Source: Desulfopila sp. IMCC35008
GTDB lineage: Bacteria; Desulfobacterota; Desulfobulbia; Desulfobulbales; Desulfocapsaceae
Reading direction: 5' to 3'
DNA: 64,000 nucleotides
NCBI RefSeq assembly: GCF_010646885.2
Contig: NZ_CP050700.1
Coordinates: 3,498,501 to 3,562,500, forward strand
The position numbers and the translations under genes are program-made. The first letter of the stretch is position 1; every line of letters begins with the position of its first letter. Positions 43,850 through 53,895 of the stretch are shown one piece after another. Under the pieces are notes generated by a model that was not told the DNA's origin, made no database searches, and saw only the letters and a program-made list of their open reading frames with translations.

Positions 43850-46740
43850 TAATCGCAGGTGGGAGATGAGTTTATCGAACTACGGATCCTGGTTATCTCC
43901 TCAAGTAGTTCATGAAGACGCTGCCGCACCGAGGGCAGGAGTTGACGCATCCGGAATAACTGGTCCACCTCAGCTGCATCTTCCATTTCCGCCAGGACAG
44001 AACAAAGATACTCGGCCCCGACATTTGCCGTAGCCCCCTTTATCTTATGGGCCTGTTTACCAGCTTCCACACGGTTGCCGTCTATGATCAAGGTTTCCAG
44101 TTCTGCCATCTGCTGCGGTAACTGGAGAGAGAGTTCAGAGAGTATCAAATCAGCCGTTTCCTTATCACCCAGCAATCTGTCAACCAGCACGTCCCAATCA
44201 AGAACAGCCTGTTGTTTTTCCATTTCGGCAACAACCTCAACCGCCCCGGCAGGAAGAATATCAGCAAGTTGAAGATCTGGTCCCGGCCACACTGCACGCA
44301 ACGCCTTATCCAGAGGTTCCAGGGCCATTGGTTTACTCACGTACCCGTTCATACCAGCGGTCAGACAGCGATCCCTGACTCCTTGCATGGCATGCGCAGT
44401 CAGGGCGATGATTGGTATTTCGGGATTTCTGATACCACTGTAACCATCCCGGATAATTTTTGTAGTTTCAAAGCCGTCCAGTCCGGGCATGGATAAATCC
44501 ATCAAGACCAGGTCATAATCCCGCTCAGTCAACGCCGTCAGCGCATCTTCCCCCGACTCAACCGCATCCACATCAAAGTATCCCAGTTTCTCAAGGAGAG
44601 CGGTGGTTACCTGCCGGTTGATGGAGTTATCCTCTGTTACAAGAATACGGTGGGACGTGGAAGTATCCAGCTGGGCCAAATCGTCACCGGTCAAGGCCTG
44701 CCATAATCCCCTCTCTTCCTGTCCTGGAGTCACATCTGAATCTGCCGTCCCACAAGATTCCAGACCAAGTCGTGCGGTAAACCAGAACTCGGCTCCTTCG
44801 CCCGGTTGTGAAAACACCTCAATTATGCCGTTAAACATCTCAACCAGCTGCCGGCTGATGGCAAGCCCTAACCCGGTTCCGCCGAATTGACGGGTGCTTG
44901 AGCCGTCAACCTGTGAAAAAGATTGAAAGAGCACTCCCTGCTGTTCGATGTCTATCCCGATGCCCGTATCGCACACCCTGAACTTTAGTTCTATATCGCG
45001 GCTGGTTGCCTCGACAACCTCAACAAAGACCCGCACCTCACCTTTATCTGTAAACTTGAGGCCGTTTCCTACCAGATTAAGCAGGATCTGCTGCAGCCGG
45101 CCACGATCCCCAAACAGTACTCCGGGCACTTCCGGAGATATCACAGTCGTCAGTTCCAGACCTTTATCATCAGCCCGGCACTGAAGGATTTCAAGACAGT
45201 CCCTCACCATTTCATGTACAGAGAATTCCACCTCCTGAAATTCAAGTTTCCCCGCCTCGATCTTTGAATAATCCAGGATGTCATTGATAACCCTGAGCAG
45301 AGTCTCACCACTGGTTTTTGCCGTCTTGACATATTCCTGCTGTAGAGGTGTCAGTTCGGTATCGAACAACAGGGAAATCATGCCAATAACCCCATTCATC
45401 GGGGTTCGTATCTCATGACTCATATTGGCCAGGAACTGACTTTTGGCACGATTGGCAACCTCCGCCTCCTCACGTGCCCTGACCAGCTGGGTGATATCCA
45501 GCATACTGCCTACAAGCCCGATAACATTACCGGCATGATCGGAAATAGTAGCCTTGTTAAACGAGACTTCCCGGCTCTCTCCGTTTGCACCGATAACAGG
45601 GTACTGATAGGAACGTGTCCCGGGATTTCCCAGCAGTTCCAGGTCCAGGTCATTATACATCGGCGCCAGGTCCGGTGGTGCCACGTCATATACCGTTTTG
45701 CCGATAATATCTGACTTCTTCCGGCCGAGAAATTTCATGAACGCGTCGTTGCATTCGATATATTTCCCTTTCATATCCTTATAAAAAATCGGATGCGGTA
45801 TGGTTTCCATCATAATCCGCATAAGCTCTGCCTGCTGGCGTTGTTTCTCTTCAGTTCTCTCAGCCTGCTCCTTGGCCTGAAAGAGTTCAGCAGTGCGATC
45901 GCGGACAAGCTGCTCCAGATTGGTATGGTGACGATCGAGTTCTCCACGGTTCTGCATGAGCTTTTCGGACATCTCATTAAATGTCCGTGCCATGTCTCCC
46001 AATTCATCTTTACGATCCAGTTCCACCTTCTCTCCGAGAATCCCCTGGGCAGTTTTTCGCATTCCATTCTGCAAAAGGATGAGGGGTTGCACAACCTCTT
46101 TAAAAAGATAGGTGTTGAGCAATATACCCGTCAGGAACAGACCAAGGAGAAAGAGGCCAACGGAAAACATGAAATAATTTGCACGCCGGATAGATTCAAG
46201 ATTACAAAATATCCCGAGAAACGCCACCCGCTCACCAATAACCTCTATTTCATTGAGATAAAAACCTGCCTGGCTCCCCTTGTCCGACGTATATTCAATA
46301 AAGACCTGTTCACCGGTAAAATCATCTATCGGGAGAAATGATGGGGGAATTAACTGCGGCGTGGATGAACATTCCAACACCAGACCGTCTGGGTCATAGA
46401 GACATACATTTTCAACATCTTGAACGGCATCCGCAATTTCCTTTAAAGTGGCGGTGACGGCCAGCTGCTGCCTTGCGAATAGCTGGTTGGCAAAATCATA
46501 TTTTCTCTGTTTATAAATAGTATCGAGCAGTATTTCTACCCGTTTCACCTGATCGTTGGCCCTCTGTTCCTCAAGAGGATAGATAAACGCCAGGAATACC
46601 ATAACAATGACCAGCATGGCCAGGGCCATGGCAGATATGATTTTGACAGATAAACGATTGAACATCACGAAACGGAACCCATCGGATTCAAGCAGTTGCC
46701 ATAAGAACGGCAACCCGTTCATCAGGCTGCCTGAGGACAC
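43849..46740 (-). CDS. Hybrid sensor histidine kinase with HAMP, PAS, receiver and Hpt domains
   Basis: Up to 963 residues from GTG 46740; ATG 46665 (MFNRLSVKII) is a more natural start, just before the first membrane span. The order is: span about 32-54, periplasmic sensor about 55-195, second span about 196-215, HAMP, PAS (about 335-440), HisKA with MSHEIRTPMNG, HATPase, receiver with DLSMPGLDGF, and a C-terminal Hpt domain (AHKIKGATANVGA). It is a complete phosphorelay in one chain. It follows an orphan periplasmic binding protein by 62 bases, which may be its ligand-binding partner. Confidence 0.93.
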   Translation of the reverse strand: MSSGSLMNGLPFLWQLLESDGFRFVMFNRLSVKIISAMALAMLVIVMVFLAFIYPLEEQRANDQVKRVEILLDTIYKQRKYDFANQLFARQQLAVTATLKEIADAVQDVENVCLYDPDGLVLECSSTPQLIPPSFLPIDDFTGEQVFIEYTSDKGSQAGFYLNEIEVIGERVAFLGIFCNLESIRRANYFMFSVGLFLLGLFLTGILLNTYLFKEVVQPLILLQNGMRKTAQGILGEKVELDRKDELGDMARTFNEMSEKLMQNRGELDRHHTNLEQLVRDRTAELFQAKEQAERTEEKQRQQAELMRIMMETIPHPIFYKDMKGKYIECNDAFMKFLGRKKSDIIGKTVYDVAPPDLAPMYNDLDLELLGNPGTRSYQYPVIGANGESREVSFNKATISDHAGNVIGLVGSMLDITQLVRAREEAEVANRAKSQFLANMSHEIRTPMNGVIGMISLLFDTELTPLQQEYVKTAKTSGETLLRVINDILDYSKIEAGKLEFQEVEFSVHEMVRDCLEILQCRADDKGLELTTVISPEVPGVLFGDRGRLQQILLNLVGNGLKFTDKGEVRVFVEVVEATSRDIELKFRVCDTGIGIDIEQQGVLFQSFSQVDGSSTRQFGGTGLGLAISRQLVEMFNGIIEVFSQPGEGAEFWFTARLGLESCGTADSDVTPGQEERGLWQALTGDDLAQLDTSTSHRILVTEDNSINRQVTTALLEKLGYFDVDAVESGEDALTALTERDYDLVLMDLSMPGLDGFETTKIIRDGYSGIRNPEIPIIALTAHAMQGVRDRCLTAGMNGYVSKPMALEPLDKALRAVWPGPDLQLADILPAGAVEVVAEMEKQQAVLDWDVLVDRLLGDKETADLILSELSLQLPQQMAELETLIIDGNRVEAGKQAHKIKGATANVGAEYLCSVLAEMEDAAEVDQLFRMRQLLPSVRQRLHELLEEITRIRSSINSSPTCD

Positions 46741-46802
46741 TCATTAAAACATGTTATACTACTACAAACTACCAATATTTTTCCGGAATACCAGAGGATT
46801 TG

Positions 46803-47984
46803 CTATTGGCACGACATAGTTCTGACAACCGACCAGCCCTTGTTATATCTGGTAACTATAACCTTTCGCCCAACAGGATCACCGTTAGCATCAAAGTTCA
46901 ACGTTCCTGAGGCTCCCTTGAAAGAAACAGTTGCCGCCATGGCATCACGAACCGCAGAGGCGTTGCTGGTACCAGCCCGTTCTATCGCATCACGAAGGAC
47001 CATAACCGCATCATAGGCAAGCGGATTGGTCAGGGAAAAACTGTTCTTTTCGTCTTTCAAGCTGTATAACCAGCTGAATTCCTTCTCTTCGCCGCCGGGA
47101 TAATCAGGGTGATAGTGAACTGTTTTATATGTACCGTTTAAGGCATCTCCGGCAATACCTGAAGGATCGTCCCAGCCATCCCCGCCAAAGATCGTTGACG
47201 TGAGCCCCATACCACGTGCCTGTTTAATGAATAATCCGGCATCTCTGGTATAACCAGGGATATAAATTAACTCAGGATTATGCAGAAGCAGCTGTTCTAT
47301 CAGAGTAGAGAAATCAGTGGCATTACCTCTGTATTCACCGCTAAAAAGAACTTTACCACCGAACCGGACGAACGCCTCTTCAAAATAATCAGCCAGGGTG
47401 ATGGAATATTCCTGATCAATGTTACTCAATATCGCTACGGATTTTGCCCCCAGATTCACCGCGGCAAAACGCCCTGTCTTTCTCCCCTGCTCGGAATCGA
47501 GGAAGCAGACCCTGAACACATAATTGCGCCCCCTGGTAACCCGGGGATTAGTCGACGTGGGAGTTATCATCGGAATCCCGGCTTTCTGCAGTAGGGGAGC
47601 AATAGCCAGGGAGTGAGAACTCCAGTGGGCACCAATAACTGCCGTAACCCCGGCATTTATGGCAGCTATCGCGGTGTCCCTCGAACCGATAGGCGTAGAG
47701 AGGTTGTCCAGCTGCAAAACTCGGAGTGGTCGGCCAAGCACACCACCCGACAGATTAACTCTCTCCACCGCCAGCTCGATCATCTCAATGATCGGCGCAT
47801 TGGACTCTGCAGCGAGACCGGTATGGGCAAATATTGCCGCTATAGTGACCGGCTCCTTCGAGGCAGAGGAGACAACACCCCCGGCAGGCCCACTCCAGGT
47901 CAGCAACAACAGGATGAGACAGAGTACCCTGCCGGCAGAAACCAAATTATATCTACGGGAAACAATGCAGTTACACCAGTTCAT
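46803..47984 (-). CDS. Branched-chain amino acid-type periplasmic binding protein (orphan)
   Basis: 393 residues. The signal peptide is unusually long and Cys-containing (about residues 1-37). The mature part has the Periplas_BP_6/LivK pattern (TIAAIFAHTGLAAE, VIGAHWSSHSLAIAPLLQ, GYTRDAGLFIKQARGMG). Such proteins bind amino acids or small amides for ABC uptake. No permease or ATPase gene lies nearby; instead it sits between a chemoreceptor and a hybrid kinase on the same strand, so a sensory role is likely (inference). Confidence 0.85.
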   Translation of the reverse strand: MNWCNCIVSRRYNLVSAGRVLCLILLLLTWSGPAGGVVSSASKEPVTIAAIFAHTGLAAESNAPIIEMIELAVERVNLSGGVLGRPLRVLQLDNLSTPIGSRDTAIAAINAGVTAVIGAHWSSHSLAIAPLLQKAGIPMITPTSTNPRVTRGRNYVFRVCFLDSEQGRKTGRFAAVNLGAKSVAILSNIDQEYSITLADYFEEAFVRFGGKVLFSGEYRGNATDFSTLIEQLLLHNPELIYIPGYTRDAGLFIKQARGMGLTSTIFGGDGWDDPSGIAGDALNGTYKTVHYHPDYPGGEEKEFSWLYSLKDEKNSFSLTNPLAYDAVMVLRDAIERAGTSNASAVRDAMAATVSFKGASGTLNFDANGDPVGRKVIVTRYNKGWSVVRTMSCQ

Positions 47985-48098
47985 ATCACACTCTCATCAC
48001 CTTCCCCCCCCAGGAAATGGTCGCGCTATACTACTCGTTAAAACGATTCAATTCACCAACCTTTTTCAGGCAATTCCTCTGGAGGCCGTTGAGCGTGA

Positions 48099-50261
48099 CT
48101 ACACCTTGAATTTTTCAATCTGTTGCTGGAGTTGATCGGCCAGCCTCTTGAGCTCTTCACCGTTCTCAAGAATTTTGCCGGTTCCCGAGGAAATTTCTAC
48201 AGCAGTCTGGTTCACCTGGGCAATATCCACGGCTATTTCACTGGACACCCTGGAACTCTGCGCCACATTCGCTGCGACCTCGTTAATCCCCTCTCCGGTC
48301 TCGGAGATATTTGCAACTAACTCAGTCATCACCGAACCCTGCTCTTCAACAGCGATAGTGATGTTACCGACAAAAGTATCTATCTCTGTAATAATATCAG
48401 AGATGGTTCGAATACCATCAACCGTCGCCTCCGTTGAATTCTGGATACCATCGATACGCTGCTTGATTTCACCGGTCGCTTCAGCTGTCTGCCTTGCCAG
48501 TTCCTTGATCTCATTAGCCACCACGGCAAACCCCTTCCCGGCTTCCCCTGCCCTTGCCGCCTCAATCGTTGCATTAAGGGCCAACAGGTTCGTCTGTTCC
48601 GAGATCTCGGCAATCGTCTCGGTCACCTTGCCTATATCATGGGCGGCGCTGCCCAACTCATCAACCTTGGCCGACACCGCACTCGCCTCGTTTACAGCTG
48701 TTGTGGTGATCGATTTTGCCTGGGTTGTTGAATTTTCTATATTTGCCACCGAGCCGGATATCTCTTCGGTTGCCGAGGTCATAACCTTCACGTTGGCTGC
48801 CGCCTGCTCCGTTGCCACAGCAACCGTACTCATATTCGAGCTCATCTCCTCAGCGGCAGCAGCAACTGACTCGGCGCGAGACGCTGCATTGGAGGTTCCT
48901 TCGTCGATAGCCATGGATACAGAGCGTAAATTGTCCGCAGACCCGTTCAGGCTTACACTTGAACCACGGATATCACCTATCATGGAACGAACATTTCCCA
49001 TGAAGGCATGGATATAGGCATTAAGTTCAGAAAATTCATCTTGTACTGCATTGCCGAACACTTTCCTGCATTCACTGCATGAATTATATTCCCCACTCAG
49101 AATCTTTGGGCACTGAACATGTGTTGAAGCGGAACCCGCCTCCTCCCAGCAATATCCCTTCTTGCCATACATGGAGCATTCCTTTACTCCACATTCCGTG
49201 ATAGATGAACAATTAACCGCAACAATCCCTGAATTATCGACACGTTCTGTCAGGTCGCCCCGACTTGCCGATTCCAGAACAGAGGTAAGCTGCTTTATAT
49301 TTTTATCGACCAGCCGTTGAAACAACAGGTAGACGATTCCCTGAATGACAATCAGCGCAACCAGCCCCACACCGGCGAAGGTTAAAGCCGACCGTTTCGC
49401 CGCAGCCAGCACTGAACTGATATCCTTCGGCAGTGCAAGAATTGCGACATTCCTGCCGGTATAGTCCTGTAATGGCAGGTAGGCTGTCATAAATTCCTTG
49501 CCATTTTTTGAGACACGCTGCACTTTCAGTTCGCCGGAATCCAATATCTTTCTCAGTGCCGCAAATTTTCGCTCAGGAATCGTCAGGTTGTGGGTCTTGG
49601 CCTGGTAGCGGAAACCGTCTCCGTCCGGAACAACAAGGGAGATGTTCATATCGGCGAATTCTTTTATCTCCTCTGCGAGTGTATCATTGAGTGGTGCCTC
49701 CAGCAAAAGAGTGCCGACATGTTTACGATTGAGGTACAATACGGGTACTACACTTCTGAGAGCCAGACCATTTTCTCCCATTTCCAGCCCGACGACCTGT
49801 TCCTCCTCCTTATTAGCCTGCACAACAGAACCGTAGACAGCCGAGACGTCATCGTCAAATCGATCCGGATCCTCTACCCGAAGCAATGTTTTTGCGGGCG
49901 GCAGGTGAAAAGCAAAGACATTAACTTCCATGGTTTTCCGTAACCGCCCAAGCAGTGGCCGGGAAATATCAAGCAAATCACTACGGCTCTGGAACTTGAC
50001 ATTATCCTGAACGGAAGGCATGGAAACAACCGACACGCCAACCAGGGTAAGCTGTTCAAGTTTGTCTGTGATCATCTTATCCCGTACCTGAAAAACAGTG
50101 GAGCGAAGACTCATTTCCGATCCTGACAAGGCATTTCTAATCGTCGAGGTATATATCTGCGTAATGGGTATGACGATCATAGCAGTAATGAGAATACCAA
50201 GAATTACCAGCAACTTGGTTTTTACTTTCCTGGGCAATAGCTGTTTTATGAAGCCGACCAT
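48099..50261 (-). CDS. Methyl-accepting chemotaxis protein with Cys-rich insert
   Basis: About 720 residues from ATG 50261 (GGGAGA five bases upstream; the frame also extends to 50303). Two membrane spans (about 16-36 and 293-316) enclose a Cache-like periplasmic sensor. HAMP follows, and then seven cysteines (residues 351, 357, 362, 371, 384, 395, 398) in a stretch including [10 protein letters not shown]. The C-terminal signalling domain has the conserved hairpin [20 protein letters not shown]. The Cys segment (DNA 49068-49211) is unusual in a chemoreceptor and could bind a metal or cluster. First gene of the minus-strand signalling block. Confidence 0.92.
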   Translation of the reverse strand: MVGFIKQLLPRKVKTKLLVILGILITAMIVIPITQIYTSTIRNALSGSEMSLRSTVFQVRDKMITDKLEQLTLVGVSVVSMPSVQDNVKFQSRSDLLDISRPLLGRLRKTMEVNVFAFHLPPAKTLLRVEDPDRFDDDVSAVYGSVVQANKEEEQVVGLEMGENGLALRSVVPVLYLNRKHVGTLLLEAPLNDTLAEEIKEFADMNISLVVPDGDGFRYQAKTHNLTIPERKFAALRKILDSGELKVQRVSKNGKEFMTAYLPLQDYTGRNVAILALPKDISSVLAAAKRSALTFAGVGLVALIVIQGIVYLLFQRLVDKNIKQLTSVLESASRGDLTERVDNSGIVAVNCSSITECGVKECSMYGKKGYCWEEAGSASTHVQCPKILSGEYNSCSECRKVFGNAVQDEFSELNAYIHAFMGNVRSMIGDIRGSSVSLNGSADNLRSVSMAIDEGTSNAASRAESVAAAAEEMSSNMSTVAVATEQAAANVKVMTSATEEISGSVANIENSTTQAKSITTTAVNEASAVSAKVDELGSAAHDIGKVTETIAEISEQTNLLALNATIEAARAGEAGKGFAVVANEIKELARQTAEATGEIKQRIDGIQNSTEATVDGIRTISDIITEIDTFVGNITIAVEEQGSVMTELVANISETGEGINEVAANVAQSSRVSSEIAVDIAQVNQTAVEISSGTGKILENGEELKRLADQLQQQIEKFKV

Positions 50262-50573
50262 ACTGTCTCCCGAAGAGGTTTTTCCAATCGTTTTACCAAC
50301 CACCTTTTGACCCTATCACTTTTCCTGCCCAATTGTAAAAATATTTTCCTGCAAATCTGGTTCTTTACAACCGTGGCGCTTTTCAGACCATGCCAAAAAG
50401 GCAGGATTAGCTGTATTGCAAGTCAATTGATCAGATTTTCTTTGCCACACTGCCACTTGCGAATTATGATATGCCCGTCAAAAGATGGCACCGAAGGGTT
50501 TGGCCGGCCCGGGAAAGTGCTGCGATCACCCTATTACCCGGCCATCCTAAAACGCTACACAAGGAAATCCTGA

Positions 50574-51494
50574 ATGAATATTACAATCTCCGGCTCTCTC
50601 GCCTATGATCGGATCATGACCTTCCCGGAAAAGTTCTCTGACCATATACTGCCCGATAAGATCCATGTACTCAATGTATGCTTCCTGGTTGACAATGTTA
50701 CGGAAAACTTTGGCGGCACCGCAGGCAATATTAGCTATGCCTTAACACTTATGGGTAACAGTTCTGCCATAACCGCAACCATAGGCCACGATTACCGGCG
50801 ATATTTCAAGTGGCTGGATAAAAACGATATCAGTACAGAGGGAATAGTTGTAATTGAGGAGGAGTTTACCGCAGGTGCCTACATTACCACTGATAAGGGA
50901 GACAACCAGATAACCGGTTTCAACCCTGGTGCCATGAAACATAGCTCAAACCTGGATTTTGGGAAGCTGAACCCGAAAGAAACACTCATGATAGTTTCCC
51001 CTGGAAACATGGAAGACATGGTGAACTATCCGCGGTCATGTAAAGAGAGGGGAATCTTCTACATTTTCGATCCGGGCCAGCAAATTCCCGTCATCGCCGC
51101 AGAAGACATGATTGATGTTATTACTGACTGCCCACTGCTCATTGTCAACGATTATGAGTTTGACATGATACTCAATAAAACCGGGAAGAGCCGGGAAGAA
51201 CTCATGGCACTCGCAAATGCAACCGTCATAACCCTCGGTGAAGAGGGGTCCATGCTCTATACCAACGGAGGCAGTACCAAAATTGAGGCAGCCAGGGCGG
51301 AGACAGTGGTCGACCCTACCGGGTGCGGCGACGCCTTTCGGGGTGGGCTCCTCTCCGGGTTGGCCGCGGGCAAAGACCTTGCTGAAAGCTGCCGTCTCGG
51401 ATCAGTCTGTGCCTCATTTGCGGTAGAAACCCACGGTACGCAGGAGTACACCTTTACTTCAGAGGAGTTTGCCCACCGACTTAACGGTATTTGA
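50574..51494 (+). CDS. PfkB-family carbohydrate/nucleoside kinase
   Basis: 306 residues, cytoplasmic. The PfkB signature is DPTGCGDAFRGGLLSGL with the catalytic Asp. The N-terminal NFGGTAGNISYALTLMG forms the substrate lid and binding region. Sequence features are closest to adenosine-kinase-like members, but sugar substrates are possible. AAGGAAA lies before the ATG. It is separate from the minus-strand signalling block; the gap 50304-50573 shows nothing recognisable. Confidence 0.85.
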   Translation: MNITISGSLAYDRIMTFPEKFSDHILPDKIHVLNVCFLVDNVTENFGGTAGNISYALTLMGNSSAITATIGHDYRRYFKWLDKNDISTEGIVVIEEEFTAGAYITTDKGDNQITGFNPGAMKHSSNLDFGKLNPKETLMIVSPGNMEDMVNYPRSCKERGIFYIFDPGQQIPVIAAEDMIDVITDCPLLIVNDYEFDMILNKTGKSREELMALANATVITLGEEGSMLYTNGGSTKIEAARAETVVDPTGCGDAFRGGLLSGLAAGKDLAESCRLGSVCASFAVETHGTQEYTFTSEEFAHRLNGI

Positions 51495-51517
51495 TTGAAG
51501 GGGAAGAGCGAATAGAC

Positions 51518-51606
51518 AATCTTTTCGGACAGCCTAATGTTTTATTGTCTTTCTGTCGAAAAGTTCAGCAAAACTACGCTTGGCATTAGACGTTGTCCGA
51601 AAGATT
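51518..51606. repeat. Imperfect inverted repeat with a third pairing arm
   Basis: Left arm near AATCTTTTCGGACAGC followed by CTAATG (51518-51539); right arm CATTAGACG followed by TTGTCCGAAAGATT (51583-51606). A middle segment CTGTCGAAAAG (51553-51563) can also pair with the left arm, so two folds exclude each other. The right arm overlaps the -35 of the promoter at 51593. Confidence 0.55.
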
Positions 51607-51621
51607 TGTGTACGCTATCAT
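51593..51621 (+). promoter_or_regulatory. Promoter of the cyclase gene
   Basis: TTGTCC (51593-51598), 17-base spacer, TATCAT (51616-51621). Transcription would start about 65 bases before the cyclase ATG. The -35 lies within the right arm of the inverted repeat. Confidence 0.45.
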
Positions 51622-51692
51622 TGTTATAAATACAAGGTAGAGCGAGATAAACATTCTCCAACAGAAGTGAGAAAAAGGGTTTTCCAATTCAA

Positions 51693-52997
51693 ATGAGTGA
51701 AGCGGTAACGAAAACGGGCCATCACAATCCGGAACAGAAGGTGGTTGTGATGATGACAGACATGGTGGGCTACTCCCAGCTCACCTCTGCCATGTGTCCG
51801 GAGGAACTGAAAAACTTTATCATTGCCTACCACCACAGCCTACGGGACATTATCGTAACACCAGAAAACCAACCGGTTGACCTGGAACCGTCCGCAGGTG
51901 ACGGTGCTCTCATCGTATTCAAGAAAAATCCCGGTGATACCGATGCAACCATCTCCACCCGGGCGGTCCAGACAGCCATTAAACTCGCCTCGGCAATAAG
52001 CCAGAACCACATTCCTCCCACGAGGATGGGTATCTTCCTCGGTAATATTATCGAGGCGGAACTGTTTGGCAAAACCGCAAAGTTCAGTACCTGCTTTGCC
52101 ATTGCCAACCGCCTTGAGGAGTTGTGCGGACATTTCGGAACCACAATGCTCATGGACCGTGAGGTTGCCCGGAAACAGCAAGGAGAGGACGACTATCTGG
52201 TAAGTATCGGTAAATTCAGCCTCTCCTCGGTTCTGCATCCGATGAATGCCTATTCGGTTTACAAACCGGGGATAAACAACTGCCCGATCGACACCGACGA
52301 GGAAAAGTTACGCGAGTTTATAGCACGGAAGAATGAAGCGATGGATCACTTCAGCGGCAACCTTCTTGAAGGTATCCTGCCTGATTTCCCCAAGGTGCGC
52401 ACCAAGCTTGTGGAAGCACAGGCGATGTTTACCGAGCTAACTGGCAAGGAAGACAAGGCCATCTTCCGGATTCTTGAATACATTCGCGAGATTCCCTATC
52501 CCGATTCCAGTTTCAACGCCCGGGGCATGATGCTGACCGAAAAGAAGAGGGATACGCTGGGTGACCGGTTGTATCATCTCTCCAAGCAGTTACTGAAGGC
52601 GATGGATTACGATGTGTTTCATACCCTTATTGAAGATACCCAGTGGGAACAGATGTTCAAGCTGGAGTGGCACAACAAGGGTTCGGCCATCATCAATATA
52701 GGTGATCCCCCGGATGGTATCTATTATCTCGATTACGGCACGGCCAAGACCTACAATCAAGCTGGCGAATTGTTATCAACCATGCAGGGCGGTGATATTT
52801 TTGGAGAGATGGCCTACTTCGGTAATGAACAGAAACGTACGGCTACGGTCATAGCCGACAGTGACGTGGTTGTCCGGAGGATAACCACCAAGAATTTCCG
52901 CAAACTGCCCATCGTGATAGAGATATTCAGGAGAATAGCAGAGGCACGAAAAAAGGAGCTGGCAGACGAAACCGCCGGCCGTGAAAAATCAAACTGA
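51693..52997 (+). CDS. Class III nucleotide cyclase fused to a cyclic-nucleotide-binding domain
   Basis: 434 residues, no membrane span. Residues about 16-190 form a class III cyclase domain with the two metal-binding aspartates Asp23 (MMTDMVGYSQ) and Asp70 (SAGDGALIVF), 47 residues apart as expected. A helical middle section is followed by a CNB domain at about 315-420 (IINIGDPPDGIYYLDYG; GDIFGEMAYFG, the phosphate-binding cassette). One protein could thus make and sense cAMP or cGMP, for example for feedback. There is no strong ribosome-binding site. Confidence 0.85.
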   Translation: MSEAVTKTGHHNPEQKVVVMMTDMVGYSQLTSAMCPEELKNFIIAYHHSLRDIIVTPENQPVDLEPSAGDGALIVFKKNPGDTDATISTRAVQTAIKLASAISQNHIPPTRMGIFLGNIIEAELFGKTAKFSTCFAIANRLEELCGHFGTTMLMDREVARKQQGEDDYLVSIGKFSLSSVLHPMNAYSVYKPGINNCPIDTDEEKLREFIARKNEAMDHFSGNLLEGILPDFPKVRTKLVEAQAMFTELTGKEDKAIFRILEYIREIPYPDSSFNARGMMLTEKKRDTLGDRLYHLSKQLLKAMDYDVFHTLIEDTQWEQMFKLEWHNKGSAIINIGDPPDGIYYLDYGTAKTYNQAGELLSTMQGGDIFGEMAYFGNEQKRTATVIADSDVVVRRITTKNFRKLPIVIEIFRRIAEARKKELADETAGREKSN

Positions 52998-53061
52998 CCT
53001 ATACCCTTCAGTACCTCTTCTCACACTGCCACAGCCAGAATTTCCTGAAATTTCTGACAAC

Positions 53062-53895
53062 CTAGCCAAAGGATAAGCGTAAGCCGGCATGCCCGAAGGA
53101 CACATCACACGCCAGATTTTTATCAAGGTACTCTACGGCTTTTTCCCCACTGCAATGACAGGCAATAATCCGACCGATATCATACCGGCCCAGCTCCTCA
53201 ACAGTTTTCTCTAACCTCGAACTGCCGGCATGAAGCAAATGCATGCCGCCAATGATGGTATCGATTCGTTTTTCACCCGTCCTGACAGTAATATACTCCA
53301 GGGTGTTGAGAAGTCCTGAGTGGCAGCAACCCAGGCAGATCACCAGGCCGTTTTTTCCATGTAGCCAGAGCGCCACATCATCTTTTATGGTGTCGACCTT
53401 TTTCCCCTCAGGATCGAGATAGAAACTGCCACCGGTATCCTCAAAAGCATAATTCCTGGCGATAGGCCCGGTAATTCCGACGCCGTGAAAAGGGGACAAC
53501 GGCCTGGTCAACCAGTGAATCCGCATGTCGTCATGATTCATAACCGCCTCCATGGCGGTAAGCGGCATCCTGACCATACTCGGTTTCTCGCCATCCAAAC
53601 TGTACCGCGGATGAAATGCGGCCGAATGTAAATAGATGTCAACCTCTCGATTATGGCGGATAACTTCCGGAACTCCACCGGTGTGATCATAATGACCATG
53701 GCTGAGCACCAGGGCCGTGACCTCATGCAGATCTATTCCCAACGTCTTACAGTTAGTAGACAGCGCATCTTTCTGACCAGTATCCAGAAGGATATTTCCT
53801 GATGGCGTTTCAATGTGTAAACTATAGCCGTGTTCGGTTTCCAGGCCCTCTCCGCCCTTATTATCAACAACAACCGTCAGGTTAAACGTGCTCAT
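53062..53895 (-). CDS. MBL-fold metallo-hydrolase (COG1237-like)
   Basis: 277 residues, cytoplasmic. The metal-binding motif is SHGHYDHTGG (His66, His68, Asp70, His71), with further His ligands in GCCHSG and the C-terminal CHCSGE. The closest described group is the archaeal dihydropterin-related MBL family, whose substrate in bacteria is unknown. Its ATG overlaps the stop of the thioesterase gene (ATGA), the last gene of a three-gene operon with the reductase. Confidence 0.85.
   Translation of the reverse strand: MSTFNLTVVVDNKGGEGLETEHGYSLHIETPSGNILLDTGQKDALSTNCKTLGIDLHEVTALVLSHGHYDHTGGVPEVIRHNREVDIYLHSAAFHPRYSLDGEKPSMVRMPLTAMEAVMNHDDMRIHWLTRPLSPFHGVGITGPIARNYAFEDTGGSFYLDPEGKKVDTIKDDVALWLHGKNGLVICLGCCHSGLLNTLEYITVRTGEKRIDTIIGGMHLLHAGSSRLEKTVEELGRYDIGRIIACHCSGEKAVEYLDKNLACDVSFGHAGLRLSFG

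Noticed and set aside
48148..49017. Long open frame antisense to the chemoreceptor gene
   Set aside because: It mirrors the alanine/serine-rich signalling domain codons, has no start signal and no protein pattern.
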